Translations under genes and position numbers: made by a program | Part shown: one piece after another, positions 1 to 7,227 of the stretch | Layout: each line of letters begins with the position of its first letter | How positions within the stretch are numbered: position 1 is the stretch's first letter | Source: Roseiarcus sp. | GTDB lineage: Bacteria > Pseudomonadota > Alphaproteobacteria > Rhizobiales > Beijerinckiaceae | Length of the DNA: 17,881 nt | Assembly (NCBI GenBank): GCA_030153205.1 | Contig: JASLHV010000028.1 | Coordinates: forward strand, 1 to 17,881 | Direction of reading: 5' to 3' | Notes under the pieces: model-generated | What the model was told of the DNA's origin: nothing | The model's input: the letters and a program-made list of their open reading frames with translations, nothing else | Database searches by the model: none

Positions 1-126
1 GAGCAGTTCGAACTGTTGCGCGCGGCCGGCTGCACGCTCGCCCAGGGCTTCATGCTGAGCCGGCCACGGCCGGCGGCGGAACTTGATTTCTCGCCGCCTT
101 TTGCCGCGCTCAAAGTCGCGAGCTAG
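1..126 (+). CDS. C-terminal end of an EAL-domain protein (partial)
   Basis: The frame is open from the first base and ends at TAG 124-126, giving the last 41 residues of a protein that begins before the window. The stretch GCTLAQGFMLSRPRP is the typical end of an EAL domain, where family members read GC...QGY/F..SRP.P. EAL domains hydrolyse cyclic di-GMP or bind it after losing activity, and they often follow a GGDEF domain and sensory modules. None of the catalytic residues lie in the visible part, so activity cannot be judged. After the domain there is a short tail of about 20 residues. The family assignment is fairly safe; the full architecture is unknown. Confidence 0.7.
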   Translation, partial: EQFELLRAAGCTLAQGFMLSRPRPAAELDFSPPFAALKVAS

Positions 127-222
127 GCGTCAACGGCGGTAGCTCGTCGAAAAATTCCATAACCAAGCCTCGCGCACCCGTGCCATGATGCCGCCTCGCC
201 TTCGAGCGCAAAGAGTGCAGTC

Positions 223-1182
223 ATGAGTCATCGGATCAAGATCGCCATTCTCGACGATTATCAGAACGTCGCTTTGCGCTCAGCCGATTGGTCGACACTT
301 GGCGACGTGGATATCGAAGTTCATAACGATCACATTGTCGACAGCGATCAACTCGTCGAAAGACTCGCGCCATGCGCCATCGTCTGCGCCATGCGCGAGC
401 GCACACTCCTCGACAAGGCGCTTCTCCAGCGTCTTCCGAATCTCAAGCTCATCGTCAGCACCGGAATGAGAAATTCGGCGATCGACGTTCAAGCGGCGCG
501 AGAGGCCGGCATTCTTATCTGCAGCACGGGCGGCTCGGCGACATCGGCGCCGGAGCTGACCTGGGCGCTGCTGCTCGCCGCCGCCCGACGTCTGCCCGCC
601 GAGTTCAGTGCGATGCACGCCGGCCGTTGGCAGACGACGATCGGCCGCGATCTCGCTGGCGCGACCTTGGCGCTTCTCGGCCTTGGCGGCATCGGAAATA
701 CGATGGCGCGCTATGCCAAGGCTTTTGGCATGAACATTATCGCCTGGAGCGAGAATTTAGACGCAGCGCGAGCCGAGGCGGCGGGCGCGCGACGCGTCGA
801 GAAAGACGATCTCTTCCGACATGGCGATTTCATCAGCGTGCATTTGCGCCTTTCACCGCGCACCCGCGGCCTCGTCGACTCCCATGCGCTTTCGCTGATG
901 AAGCCAGACGCCATTCTCGTCAACACATCGCGTGGCCCGATCGTCGTCGAAGACGCTTTGATCAACGCCCTAAAGAACCGACAAATCGGCGGCGCGGCGC
1001 TTGATACTTTCGATATCGAACCTTTGCCGGCGGATCATCCGTTCCGAACGCTCGACAATGTCGTCGCAACCGGCCATGTCGGCTATGTCACCGAAGGATC
1101 GTACCGAACCTACTATGGCGAGACGGTCGAAAACATCCGAGCCTGGCTGGACGGTAAGCCGATCCGAGTGATGGACCCGTAA
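223..1182 (+). CDS. D-2-hydroxyacid dehydrogenase family protein (NAD-dependent)
   Basis: This 319-residue protein belongs to the family that reversibly oxidises D-2-hydroxyacids to 2-oxoacids with NAD(P), as phosphoglycerate, glycerate and formate dehydrogenases do. The nucleotide-binding loop GLGGIG lies at residues 153-158. The usual catalytic set is visible: Arg237 in NTSRGP, Glu266 in DIEP and His285 in the GHVGY segment. Length and order match a complete enzyme: split catalytic domain, central Rossmann domain, C-terminal return. The His is followed by VG rather than the more common IGG or TGW, so I would not name the substrate. ATG 223 has only a weak upstream AAAGAG. The gene lies 96 bases after the EAL gene on the same strand and converges on the enoyl-CoA hydratase gene, with only 6 bases between the stops. 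It is a cytosolic enzyme of unknown pathway. Confidence 0.88.
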   Translation: MSHRIKIAILDDYQNVALRSADWSTLGDVDIEVHNDHIVDSDQLVERLAPCAIVCAMRERTLLDKALLQRLPNLKLIVSTGMRNSAIDVQAAREAGILICSTGGSATSAPELTWALLLAAARRLPAEFSAMHAGRWQTTIGRDLAGATLALLGLGGIGNTMARYAKAFGMNIIAWSENLDAARAEAAGARRVEKDDLFRHGDFISVHLRLSPRTRGLVDSHALSLMKPDAILVNTSRGPIVVEDALINALKNRQIGGAALDTFDIEPLPADHPFRTLDNVVATGHVGYVTEGSYRTYYGETVENIRAWLDGKPIRVMDP

Positions 1183-1188
1183 GGGTCT

Positions 1189-1998
1189 TCAGCTTCGTCC
1201 GACAAATTTCGCAGGCCGTTTTTCGAGGAAAGCGCGCACACCTTCCTTATAATCGCCCGACCGTCCCAATTGGCGCTGCAGGTCGCGTTCGACGTCAAGC
1301 TGTTCTGAAAGACTATTGGTCGTCACCTGTTCAATCCCACGTTTGATCGCAGTAAGCGCGGCAGCCGATCCCAGGCTGAGCCGTGAACAGATTGCATGCG
1401 CTTCGTTCATCAGCGCGTCGTCTGCGACAGTCTTCCAAATCAAGCCCCATTCCTCGGCTTTGTCCGCGCTGAGAGGTTCGGCCAACATGGCGAGCCCGCG
1501 CGCTCTCGCAGGCCCAAGTTTTTGGGTGAGAAAAAAAGTTCCGCCGGCGTCCGGCGCCAAGCCAATACGGGCGAACGCCTGCAGGAAGGTCGCGGAACGC
1601 GCGGCGATCACGATGTCGCAAGCGAGCGCGATATTGGCCCCTGCCCCCGCAGCCGGGCCGTTGACCGCACAAACGACCGGAAGCGGCATAGCGCGGAGGC
1701 GGCGGATCAACGGATTGTACAATCCGTCGAGGGTCGCGCCAAGATCGACAGGCGCGTCATCATCACTCATCGCGCGCTCGGACAGGTCCTGTCCGGCGCA
1801 GAAACCGCGGCCGGCGCCCGTCAGAAGAATGGCGCGGCAGGCGCTATCTCGTTCCGCTTCGACCAACGCGCTCCGCAAAGCGTGATGCATCGGCGCAATG
1901 AAGGCGTTGAGACGTTGCGGCCGATTGAGCGTGATCGCGCGGTAATGCGCGCCATCGGCGACAGCGCGATCCTCGACCAGGACCACATTCTCTTCCAT
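1189..1998 (-). CDS. Enoyl-CoA hydratase/isomerase family protein, PaaG-like
   Basis: This is a crotonase-fold acyl-CoA enzyme of 269 residues. The segment GRGFCAGQDL (64-72) and the NGPAAGAGANIALACD block (113-128) form the CoA and oxyanion-hole signature. At the two positions where classical enoyl-CoA hydratases carry glutamates, this protein has Asn122 in GANIAL and Asp150 in APDAGGTFFL. That pattern is known from PaaG, the 1,2-epoxyphenylacetyl-CoA isomerase, and its relatives, so an isomerase role fits better than a hydratase. No other phenylacetate genes are nearby, so the substrate is open. The start is well supported: AAAGGAGGA lies four bases before the ATG. It sits 23 bases after glnE on the same strand and is probably the last gene of that transcript. 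Confidence 0.82.
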   Translation of the reverse strand: MEENVVLVEDRAVADGAHYRAITLNRPQRLNAFIAPMHHALRSALVEAERDSACRAILLTGAGRGFCAGQDLSERAMSDDDAPVDLGATLDGLYNPLIRRLRAMPLPVVCAVNGPAAGAGANIALACDIVIAARSATFLQAFARIGLAPDAGGTFFLTQKLGPARARGLAMLAEPLSADKAEEWGLIWKTVADDALMNEAHAICSRLSLGSAAALTAIKRGIEQVTTNSLSEQLDVERDLQRQLGRSGDYKEGVRAFLEKRPAKFVGRS

Positions 1999-2021
1999 GG
2001 GCTCCTCCTTTGGCCAAACTT

Positions 2022-4946
2022 CTAGCGCGATTTTCGCGGCGCGAGGATTTTATCAAACACCTGACGCGCCTCGCCGCGCGCCTGCGCTATTGCGCCCTCG
2101 AGCGATCGGATATCGGGCAGGCCCGCGGCGGCGGCAATGCGGCGGGTGACGCCAACCGCGGTCTTCTTTGGATCAAAAGGTCCGTCAACCGAGAGCCGCA
2201 TCAATTGAGTCGCGTCCGTAAACAAGCGATGGGCGTCGACCAGCGCTTTCGTCTGATCGCCGGAAATAAGGCCCGCCTCGCCGGCCTTCGCGATGATAGC
2301 GCGGGTCGAGACGTCGCGGATCTTCGGATGAGTCCTGGCTTCAGCGAGGACGAGAAATTGTGCGATGAACTCTATATCGAGCAAGCCGCCAGCAACGAGT
2401 TTCAAATCCCAAGGATCGGTGTCGCCCTTCTCTTTAGCGATCAACGCGCGCATATCGCGGACGTCTTTGGCAAGCGCAACGTGGTCGCGCTCCTTTCGTA
2501 GAACGGCGCCAATCGTACGGTTGATCTCTTCACCGAGTTCGCTGTCGCCAGCGACAACGCGCGCGCGCGTCAGCGCCATATGCTCCCACGTTTCCGCCTC
2601 GTCTTGCTGATATTGCGCAAAGCCGCGAAATTGGGTCGCCAAGGGGCCTTTTCGGCCAGAGGGACGCAGTCTGAGATCAACTTCATAGAGACGCCCTGCC
2701 TTGGTCGGCGCAGTGAGGGCCGAGACTAGGCGTTGAGTTAAACGCGTATAATAGAGCACGGCCGGCAACGGGCGTCTTCCATTCGACTCCACGCCAGGTG
2801 GAAAATCATAAATGAGGATCAAGTCGAGATCCGAAGTCGCGGTCATTTCGCGCGAACCAAATTTTCCCATTCCGACGAGGGCGACGCGGCCGCCCTCGAC
2901 ACGGCCATGCTCGATAGCGAAAGCCTTGCTAACATGTTCGAGTAAGGCGCCGACGGTCGCTTGGGCAAGCGCGCTATAAGCGTGGCCTGCGCGGTCAGGA
3001 TCCAGCACGCCGGAGAGAAGCCGGACGGCGATGAAGAACATGTCTTCCGCGGCGAAATCACGGACGCGGTCGAGAATATTTTCAAAAGTCGCGGCGCCCG
3101 CGAGATACGCCTTCAATCGCGCGGTCAGCGCCGCCTCGTCGAAACTGGCGCCCCGGGACGGGTCGATGACCCCGTCCAAGACATGCGGCCGCGTCGCGAT
3201 GACATTAGCGAGGCGCGGCGCGCTGCCGATTACATCGGCGAAGAGTTGCCGCAATTCGGCGTTGGAGCGCAAGATCGAGAAGAGTTCGACCGCTGCGGTC
3301 ATCCGGGAGAGCGCCGCGTCGAGCGTCGCCAGCGCGGCGTCCGGATCGCCAGAGGCGGCGAAAGATTCGAGCAGCGCCGGTACAAGCTCGGTCAAGGTCT
3401 CCCGCGCCCGTTGGCTTTGGATCGCCGCGCGTCGGCCGAAATGCCAGCCGCGGATCGTCTCTGCCGCGCGCTCCGGTTCCTGAAATCCCATACGACGCAG
3501 CGTGTCGAGCGTTTCCGGATCGTCGACGACGCCGGTGAAGACAAGACTGCCGGCTTGCGCGTCAAGCCCAGGCGCGTGTTCGAACAATCGCGCATAATGG
3601 GTTTCGACGCGGCGCAGATGGCGCAGCAATTCGTCAGTGAAGCGCTCAAGCCGATCATATCCACAGAATTTGGCGAAACGCGTCAGATCATGCTTCTCAT
3701 TCGGCAACCGTTGCGTCTGCTCGTCGGCGATCATTTGCAGGCGATGCTCGACGCGGCGAAGAAAGTCGTAGGCCTGCGACAGTTCCTGTTCCGCCTCGGC
3801 GCTGACCCAGCCGTCCTCTCTGAGTTCGACCAACATGTCGAGCGTGCGCGCGCCGCGCATGCGGGGACGTCGGCCGCCGAAAATCAATTGCTGAGTCTGT
3901 ACGAAGAATTCGATTTCACGAATGCCGCCGCGGCCGAGTTTGACGTCGTGACCGGCCGCCTTCACTTCCTCGTGTCCCTTGAAGGCGTGAATTTGCCGCT
4001 TCATGGCGTGGACGTCAGCGATCGAGGCGTAATCGAAATATTTGCGCCAAATGAAGGGCGAAAGATCGCTCAGAAACTTATCGCCAAGCGCCTTGTCGCC
4101 GGCCACTGGCCGCGCCTTGATCATCGCGGCGCGTTCCCAATTCTGACCGAGCGTCTCGTAATAGGCGTAGGCGCTGGATGTCCCCATCGCGACGGCTGTC
4201 GCGCCAGGGTCAGGGCGAAGCCGCAAGTCAACGCGCAGCACGTAACCGTCGCCCGTGTGTTCTTGAAGCAGGCGGGCCAGCGCTTTGGTAAGCCGCACGA
4301 AGAGCGGTCCCGGCTCAATCCCGGCCGGCGCGGTTTTTGCAAATTGATCGAAGAAGACCACGAGATCGACGTCGCTTGAATAGTTCAATTCGCGCGCGCC
4401 ATGCTTGCCCAACGCAAGCACGACAATGCCGCTGTCTCGTTCCGGATCGGACGAGGCCGCATCAAGAACGAGGCGGCCGGCAGCGGCGTATTCACGCAAG
4501 AGGAACCGCAGCGCGGTCGACACCGCCGCGTCCGCGAAACGCGACAGCGCCTCAGTGACTTCGACAAGCCCCCAGACGCCGCCAATATCAGCTAAGGCGA
4601 CGAGCAATGCGGATTCTCGTTTGGCGTGGCGCAGAGCGCGCATCAAATCGTCTTCGCTTTCGTCACGGCGCGCCGCCAAGGCGCCGATAAGCGCATCCCG
4701 CGACGCTTCCGGCGGCTGAGCGAGAAGACGGACGAGACGATCGGGCGCCTCCGTGATCAGCGCCCAGAGGTACGGAGAATGATCGGCGAGGCCGAGCATC
4801 AATGAACGTATTTTGTCGGTCTCAACAAATCGCGCGAGCGTCGCGCTCGATCCTTCGGCGAGCAGCGCGGCGAGCTTTCGCTTGGCGGCGGACGCTTGAG
4901 CAAGACGCGGCGCCGCGACGATGCGCTCCCCCAGCGCTTGGTTCAT
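2022..4946 (-). CDS. glnE: Bifunctional glutamine synthetase adenylyltransferase/adenylyl-removing enzyme GlnE
   Basis: GlnE attaches AMP to, and removes it from, a tyrosine of glutamine synthetase, so it sets assimilation of ammonium by nitrogen status, usually under control of the PII protein. The 974-residue length is normal for the family. Two nucleotidyltransferase domains are visible, each with a G-G...D-x-D signature: LALGKHGARELNYSSDVDLV with Asp192 and Asp194 (expected deadenylating half), and VGMGKFGSREMTATSDLDLI with Asp706 and Asp708 (expected adenylating half). The conserved repeats NWERAAMIKARPVAGD (269-284) and TWEHMALTRARVVAGD in the second half support both domains being intact. 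The ATG overlaps the kinase stop as ATGA, with no clear ribosome site of its own, which suggests translational coupling to that kinase. The enoyl-CoA hydratase gene follows 23 bases later. Confidence 0.97.
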   Translation of the reverse strand: MNQALGERIVAAPRLAQASAAKRKLAALLAEGSSATLARFVETDKIRSLMLGLADHSPYLWALITEAPDRLVRLLAQPPEASRDALIGALAARRDESEDDLMRALRHAKRESALLVALADIGGVWGLVEVTEALSRFADAAVSTALRFLLREYAAAGRLVLDAASSDPERDSGIVVLALGKHGARELNYSSDVDLVVFFDQFAKTAPAGIEPGPLFVRLTKALARLLQEHTGDGYVLRVDLRLRPDPGATAVAMGTSSAYAYYETLGQNWERAAMIKARPVAGDKALGDKFLSDLSPFIWRKYFDYASIADVHAMKRQIHAFKGHEEVKAAGHDVKLGRGGIREIEFFVQTQQLIFGGRRPRMRGARTLDMLVELREDGWVSAEAEQELSQAYDFLRRVEHRLQMIADEQTQRLPNEKHDLTRFAKFCGYDRLERFTDELLRHLRRVETHYARLFEHAPGLDAQAGSLVFTGVVDDPETLDTLRRMGFQEPERAAETIRGWHFGRRAAIQSQRARETLTELVPALLESFAASGDPDAALATLDAALSRMTAAVELFSILRSNAELRQLFADVIGSAPRLANVIATRPHVLDGVIDPSRGASFDEAALTARLKAYLAGAATFENILDRVRDFAAEDMFFIAVRLLSGVLDPDRAGHAYSALAQATVGALLEHVSKAFAIEHGRVEGGRVALVGMGKFGSREMTATSDLDLILIYDFPPGVESNGRRPLPAVLYYTRLTQRLVSALTAPTKAGRLYEVDLRLRPSGRKGPLATQFRGFAQYQQDEAETWEHMALTRARVVAGDSELGEEINRTIGAVLRKERDHVALAKDVRDMRALIAKEKGDTDPWDLKLVAGGLLDIEFIAQFLVLAEARTHPKIRDVSTRAIIAKAGEAGLISGDQTKALVDAHRLFTDATQLMRLSVDGPFDPKKTAVGVTRRIAAAAGLPDIRSLEGAIAQARGEARQVFDKILAPRKSR

Positions 4947-6436
4947 AGCGCCGCCGCTGCGCTAGGCGTTGAGGCCTCTTGTACGCCCGGCTCGGCGAGA
5001 ACGGCCGGTCGGGCGGGTAGGCTAATGACGACTCTCAGACCCGGCGCATTGTCTTCGAGACGCACCTCGCCGCGATGAAGATGCGCGACAGCGGCCGCAA
5101 GCGAAAGGCCAAGACCAGAGCCGGGGCGCGTGCGCGCGCCCTCGAGCCGCACGAAGCGATCGAGGACGCGAGAGCGGTCCGCCGCGTCGATGCCAGGCCC
5201 ATGATCGGCAATGATGATTTCAACATTGTCGCCGCCGCGTCGTACGATGACGTCCACCTCGACGCGCGGCGGCGCCGTCGGGCGGATATAATCGCCCGGC
5301 GCCGTCGGCGGCGCCAGCGCCAAAACCGGTTCAGGAGCGCCATATTTCAGGGCGTTATCGATGAGATTGGCGATGCTTTGACTCAGCAGCTCACGATTGC
5401 CGCGCGCGATGATCCCGGGCTCAATCTGCGCCGTCAATACGGCGCCGGCGTCGTCCGCAGCGGGCTCGTAGAGTTCAACCACCGCGCTTGCCGCCTCCCC
5501 GATGTCGAAATCCGTCAGCGCCGAGCGATCCGCTCCGGCTTCCGCCCGAGCAATCATCAAAAGCGCATTGAAAATTCTGATCAAACCGTCGGATTCTTCG
5601 ATCGTACGTTCGAGGGCGGCGCGATAGTCCTGCTTGTCGCCTTCGAGGCGAAGCGCGGCCTCTGCGTGGTTACGCAATCGCGTCAGGGGTGTGCGCAGGT
5701 CATGGGCGATATTGTCCGAAACCTCGCGAAGACCCGCCATCAATTCGCCGATACGCTTCAACATGTCGTTGAGATTTTCGGCGAGGCGATCGAGTTCGTC
5801 GCCGGAGCCCGAAACGGGCAAGCGCTCCGTTAGATCGCCGGCCATAATGGCGCGGGATGCGCTGCTCATCGCGTCGATACGACGTAGCACCCGCCGGGCG
5901 ACAAAAAGGCCGCCGAGCGCGCCGAGAACGGCGAGGCCGACCAGTGAAATTGCCAGCGCCTTGACCATGACGGCGCCGATGCGCGAACGGTCCCGCATAT
6001 CGTGGCCGACCAGGAGGCGAAAGCCGCCGGGCAGAACGAATATGCGTGCGAGGGCGCGTCGATCGGTAGCCGACTCGTCCGTGGTCTCGTAGGGCGTTTC
6101 GGTAAATCCTGGTTTATCGAGTACCCCGGGCGGCAGACGCTCGATATTTCCGGCCAGAGTTTCGCCCGCAAAATTAGTCAGAAGATAAAGCGACGAGCCT
6201 GGCTCGTGCGTGCGCCTCTCGATAATAAAACCCAATCTGCGAATACCGCCTTGCGCATATTGTTCGGCGAGGCCATCGGCCTCGGCGGCGATCGTTTGCT
6301 TGGTTTCATCGTCGACAAGCGCGGTGATCTCAAAGGCGACGACGCTCAGCACCATTCCGGCGCCAAGCGCGCTGACCGCCAAAAAGGCGAGCGACAGCTT
6401 GAAAGCTGTCGTGCGAAAGAGCTTACCGAGCGCCAT
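4943..6436 (-). CDS. HAMP-domain sensor histidine kinase
   Basis: This inner-membrane kinase pairs with the regulator just upstream. The open frame extends to 6571, but the first 45 residues of that version lie inside the regulator gene in another frame. I start at ATG 6436, giving 497 residues and a normal N-terminal membrane segment (about 13-35). A periplasmic sensor region of about 120 residues follows, then a second membrane segment (155-179), a HAMP linker (180-232), the phospho-acceptor box DNIAHDLRTPLTRLR with His245, the N-box NLIDNALKYG (357-366), DHGPGI (411-416) and GSGLGL (439-444). A proline-rich insert (about 370-392) lies between the N-box and the G1 box. The start overlaps the regulator stop by 14 bases and the end overlaps glnE by 4. 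The signal sensed cannot be read from sequence. Confidence 0.93.
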   Translation of the reverse strand: MALGKLFRTTAFKLSLAFLAVSALGAGMVLSVVAFEITALVDDETKQTIAAEADGLAEQYAQGGIRRLGFIIERRTHEPGSSLYLLTNFAGETLAGNIERLPPGVLDKPGFTETPYETTDESATDRRALARIFVLPGGFRLLVGHDMRDRSRIGAVMVKALAISLVGLAVLGALGGLFVARRVLRRIDAMSSASRAIMAGDLTERLPVSGSGDELDRLAENLNDMLKRIGELMAGLREVSDNIAHDLRTPLTRLRNHAEAALRLEGDKQDYRAALERTIEESDGLIRIFNALLMIARAEAGADRSALTDFDIGEAASAVVELYEPAADDAGAVLTAQIEPGIIARGNRELLSQSIANLIDNALKYGAPEPVLALAPPTAPGDYIRPTAPPRVEVDVIVRRGGDNVEIIIADHGPGIDAADRSRVLDRFVRLEGARTRPGSGLGLSLAAAVAHLHRGEVRLEDNAPGLRVVISLPARPAVLAEPGVQEASTPSAAAAL

Positions 6437-7115
6437 CACGCAGCATATAACCCGCGCCGCGCACCGTATGAAGAAGGGGCGGATCAAAGTCCTTGTCGAT
6501 CTTGGCGCGCAGCCTCGAGACGTGCACGTCAATGACATTGGTCTGCGGATCGAAATGATAATCCCAAACATTCTCGAGCAGCATGGTCCGCGTGACGACT
6601 TTGCCCGCGTGTTGCATGAGATATTCGAGCAGACGAAATTCGCGCGGCTGCAGGACGATCTCGACGCCGCCGCGCGTCACTTTGTGCGAGAGACGGTCAA
6701 GCTCGAGGTCCGCGATCCGGTAGGCGGTCTCCTCGCTCGCGCCTTTTGGCCGTCGCCGCGCCAATGCATCGACACGGGCGAGCAATTCTGAGAAAGCGTA
6801 CGGTTTGGCTAAATAGTCGTCGCCGCCGGCGCGCAAGCCTTTGACCCGATCGTCGACTTGTCCGAGCGCCGAGAGGATCAGGGTCGGCGTATCGACATTC
6901 TGCGCCCGCAAGGCGCCAATCAAAGACAAGCCGTCCATCTTCGGCAGCATACGATCGACGATGGCGACATCATAGCCGCCCTCGCGCGCGAGGTCGTAGC
7001 CAGTCACGCCGTCGGCGGCGTGGTCGGCGACATGGCCGACCTCCCGAAAGGCCTTGACGAGATAGGCGGCCGCGTCGCGGTCATCCTCGATGATCAGAAT
7101 CCGCATGCCAGACAT
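6423..7115 (-). CDS. OmpR/PhoB-family response regulator
   Basis: This is a 230-residue DNA-binding regulator. The receiver domain (about 4-115) has the acidic pair Asp11/Asp12, the phospho-acceptor Asp54 in IVDRMLP, Ser82 at the switch position and Lys104 in YLAKPY. The C-terminal winged helix (about 130-225) has the family's typical QPREFRLLEYLMQHAGKVV and VDVHVSRLRAK segments. Met1 is supported by GGGAG seven bases upstream; a second in-frame ATG at codon 4 is less well placed. It overlaps the kinase gene by 14 bases, so the two are a cognate pair. It follows degP, but an intrinsic terminator ends 13 bases before its start codon, so expression may depend on read-through or on a promoter inside the terminator region. 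Envelope stress is a reasonable guess from the degP linkage, not shown. Confidence 0.94.
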   Translation of the reverse strand: MSGMRILIIEDDRDAAAYLVKAFREVGHVADHAADGVTGYDLAREGGYDVAIVDRMLPKMDGLSLIGALRAQNVDTPTLILSALGQVDDRVKGLRAGGDDYLAKPYAFSELLARVDALARRRPKGASEETAYRIADLELDRLSHKVTRGGVEIVLQPREFRLLEYLMQHAGKVVTRTMLLENVWDYHFDPQTNVIDVHVSRLRAKIDKDFDPPLLHTVRGAGYMLRDGAR

Positions 7116-7127
7116 ATAGCGGCTCCC

Positions 7128-7166
7128 AAAAGAAAACGGCAGGCCAGGTTGCGGGCCTGACCTGCC
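7128..7166 (-). terminator. Intrinsic terminator downstream of degP
   Basis: Read on the minus strand, an 11-base-pair stem (arms 7156-7166 and 7138-7148, one G-T pair) with a seven-base loop is followed directly by GTTTTCTTTT (7137-7128). The plus-strand side has no T-run, so it acts towards lower coordinates only. It sits 61 bases after the degP stop and 12 bases before the regulator's ATG. A second, weaker inverted repeat (7177-7183 with 7206-7212, loop of 22) lies between it and degP. Confidence 0.85.
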
Positions 7167-7227
7167 GCCGCTTAATCCGACACTGCGTCAGGGGCATAAC
7201 GCGTTGCGTCGGAGGCTACTCAAGCGG

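Noticed and set aside
2961..4379. A 472-codon open frame on the plus strand opposite glnE
   Set aside because: It lies wholly antisense to a full-length glnE, has no recognisable domain and no plausible membrane or secretion signal. It is rich in Arg, Ala and Gly, as expected from shadow frames in high-GC genes.
5075..5833. A 252-codon open frame opposite the sensor kinase gene
   Set aside because: Antisense to the conserved kinase core and without a recognisable family; treated as a shadow.
6437..6571. Upstream extension of the sensor kinase
   Set aside because: It overlaps the regulator's DNA-binding domain in another frame; ATG 6436 gives the standard N-terminal membrane helix.
7177..7212. 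Second inverted repeat downstream of degP as another terminator
   Set aside because: A seven-pair stem with a 22-base loop and no T-run; mentioned only as a possible extra structure beside the strong terminator.
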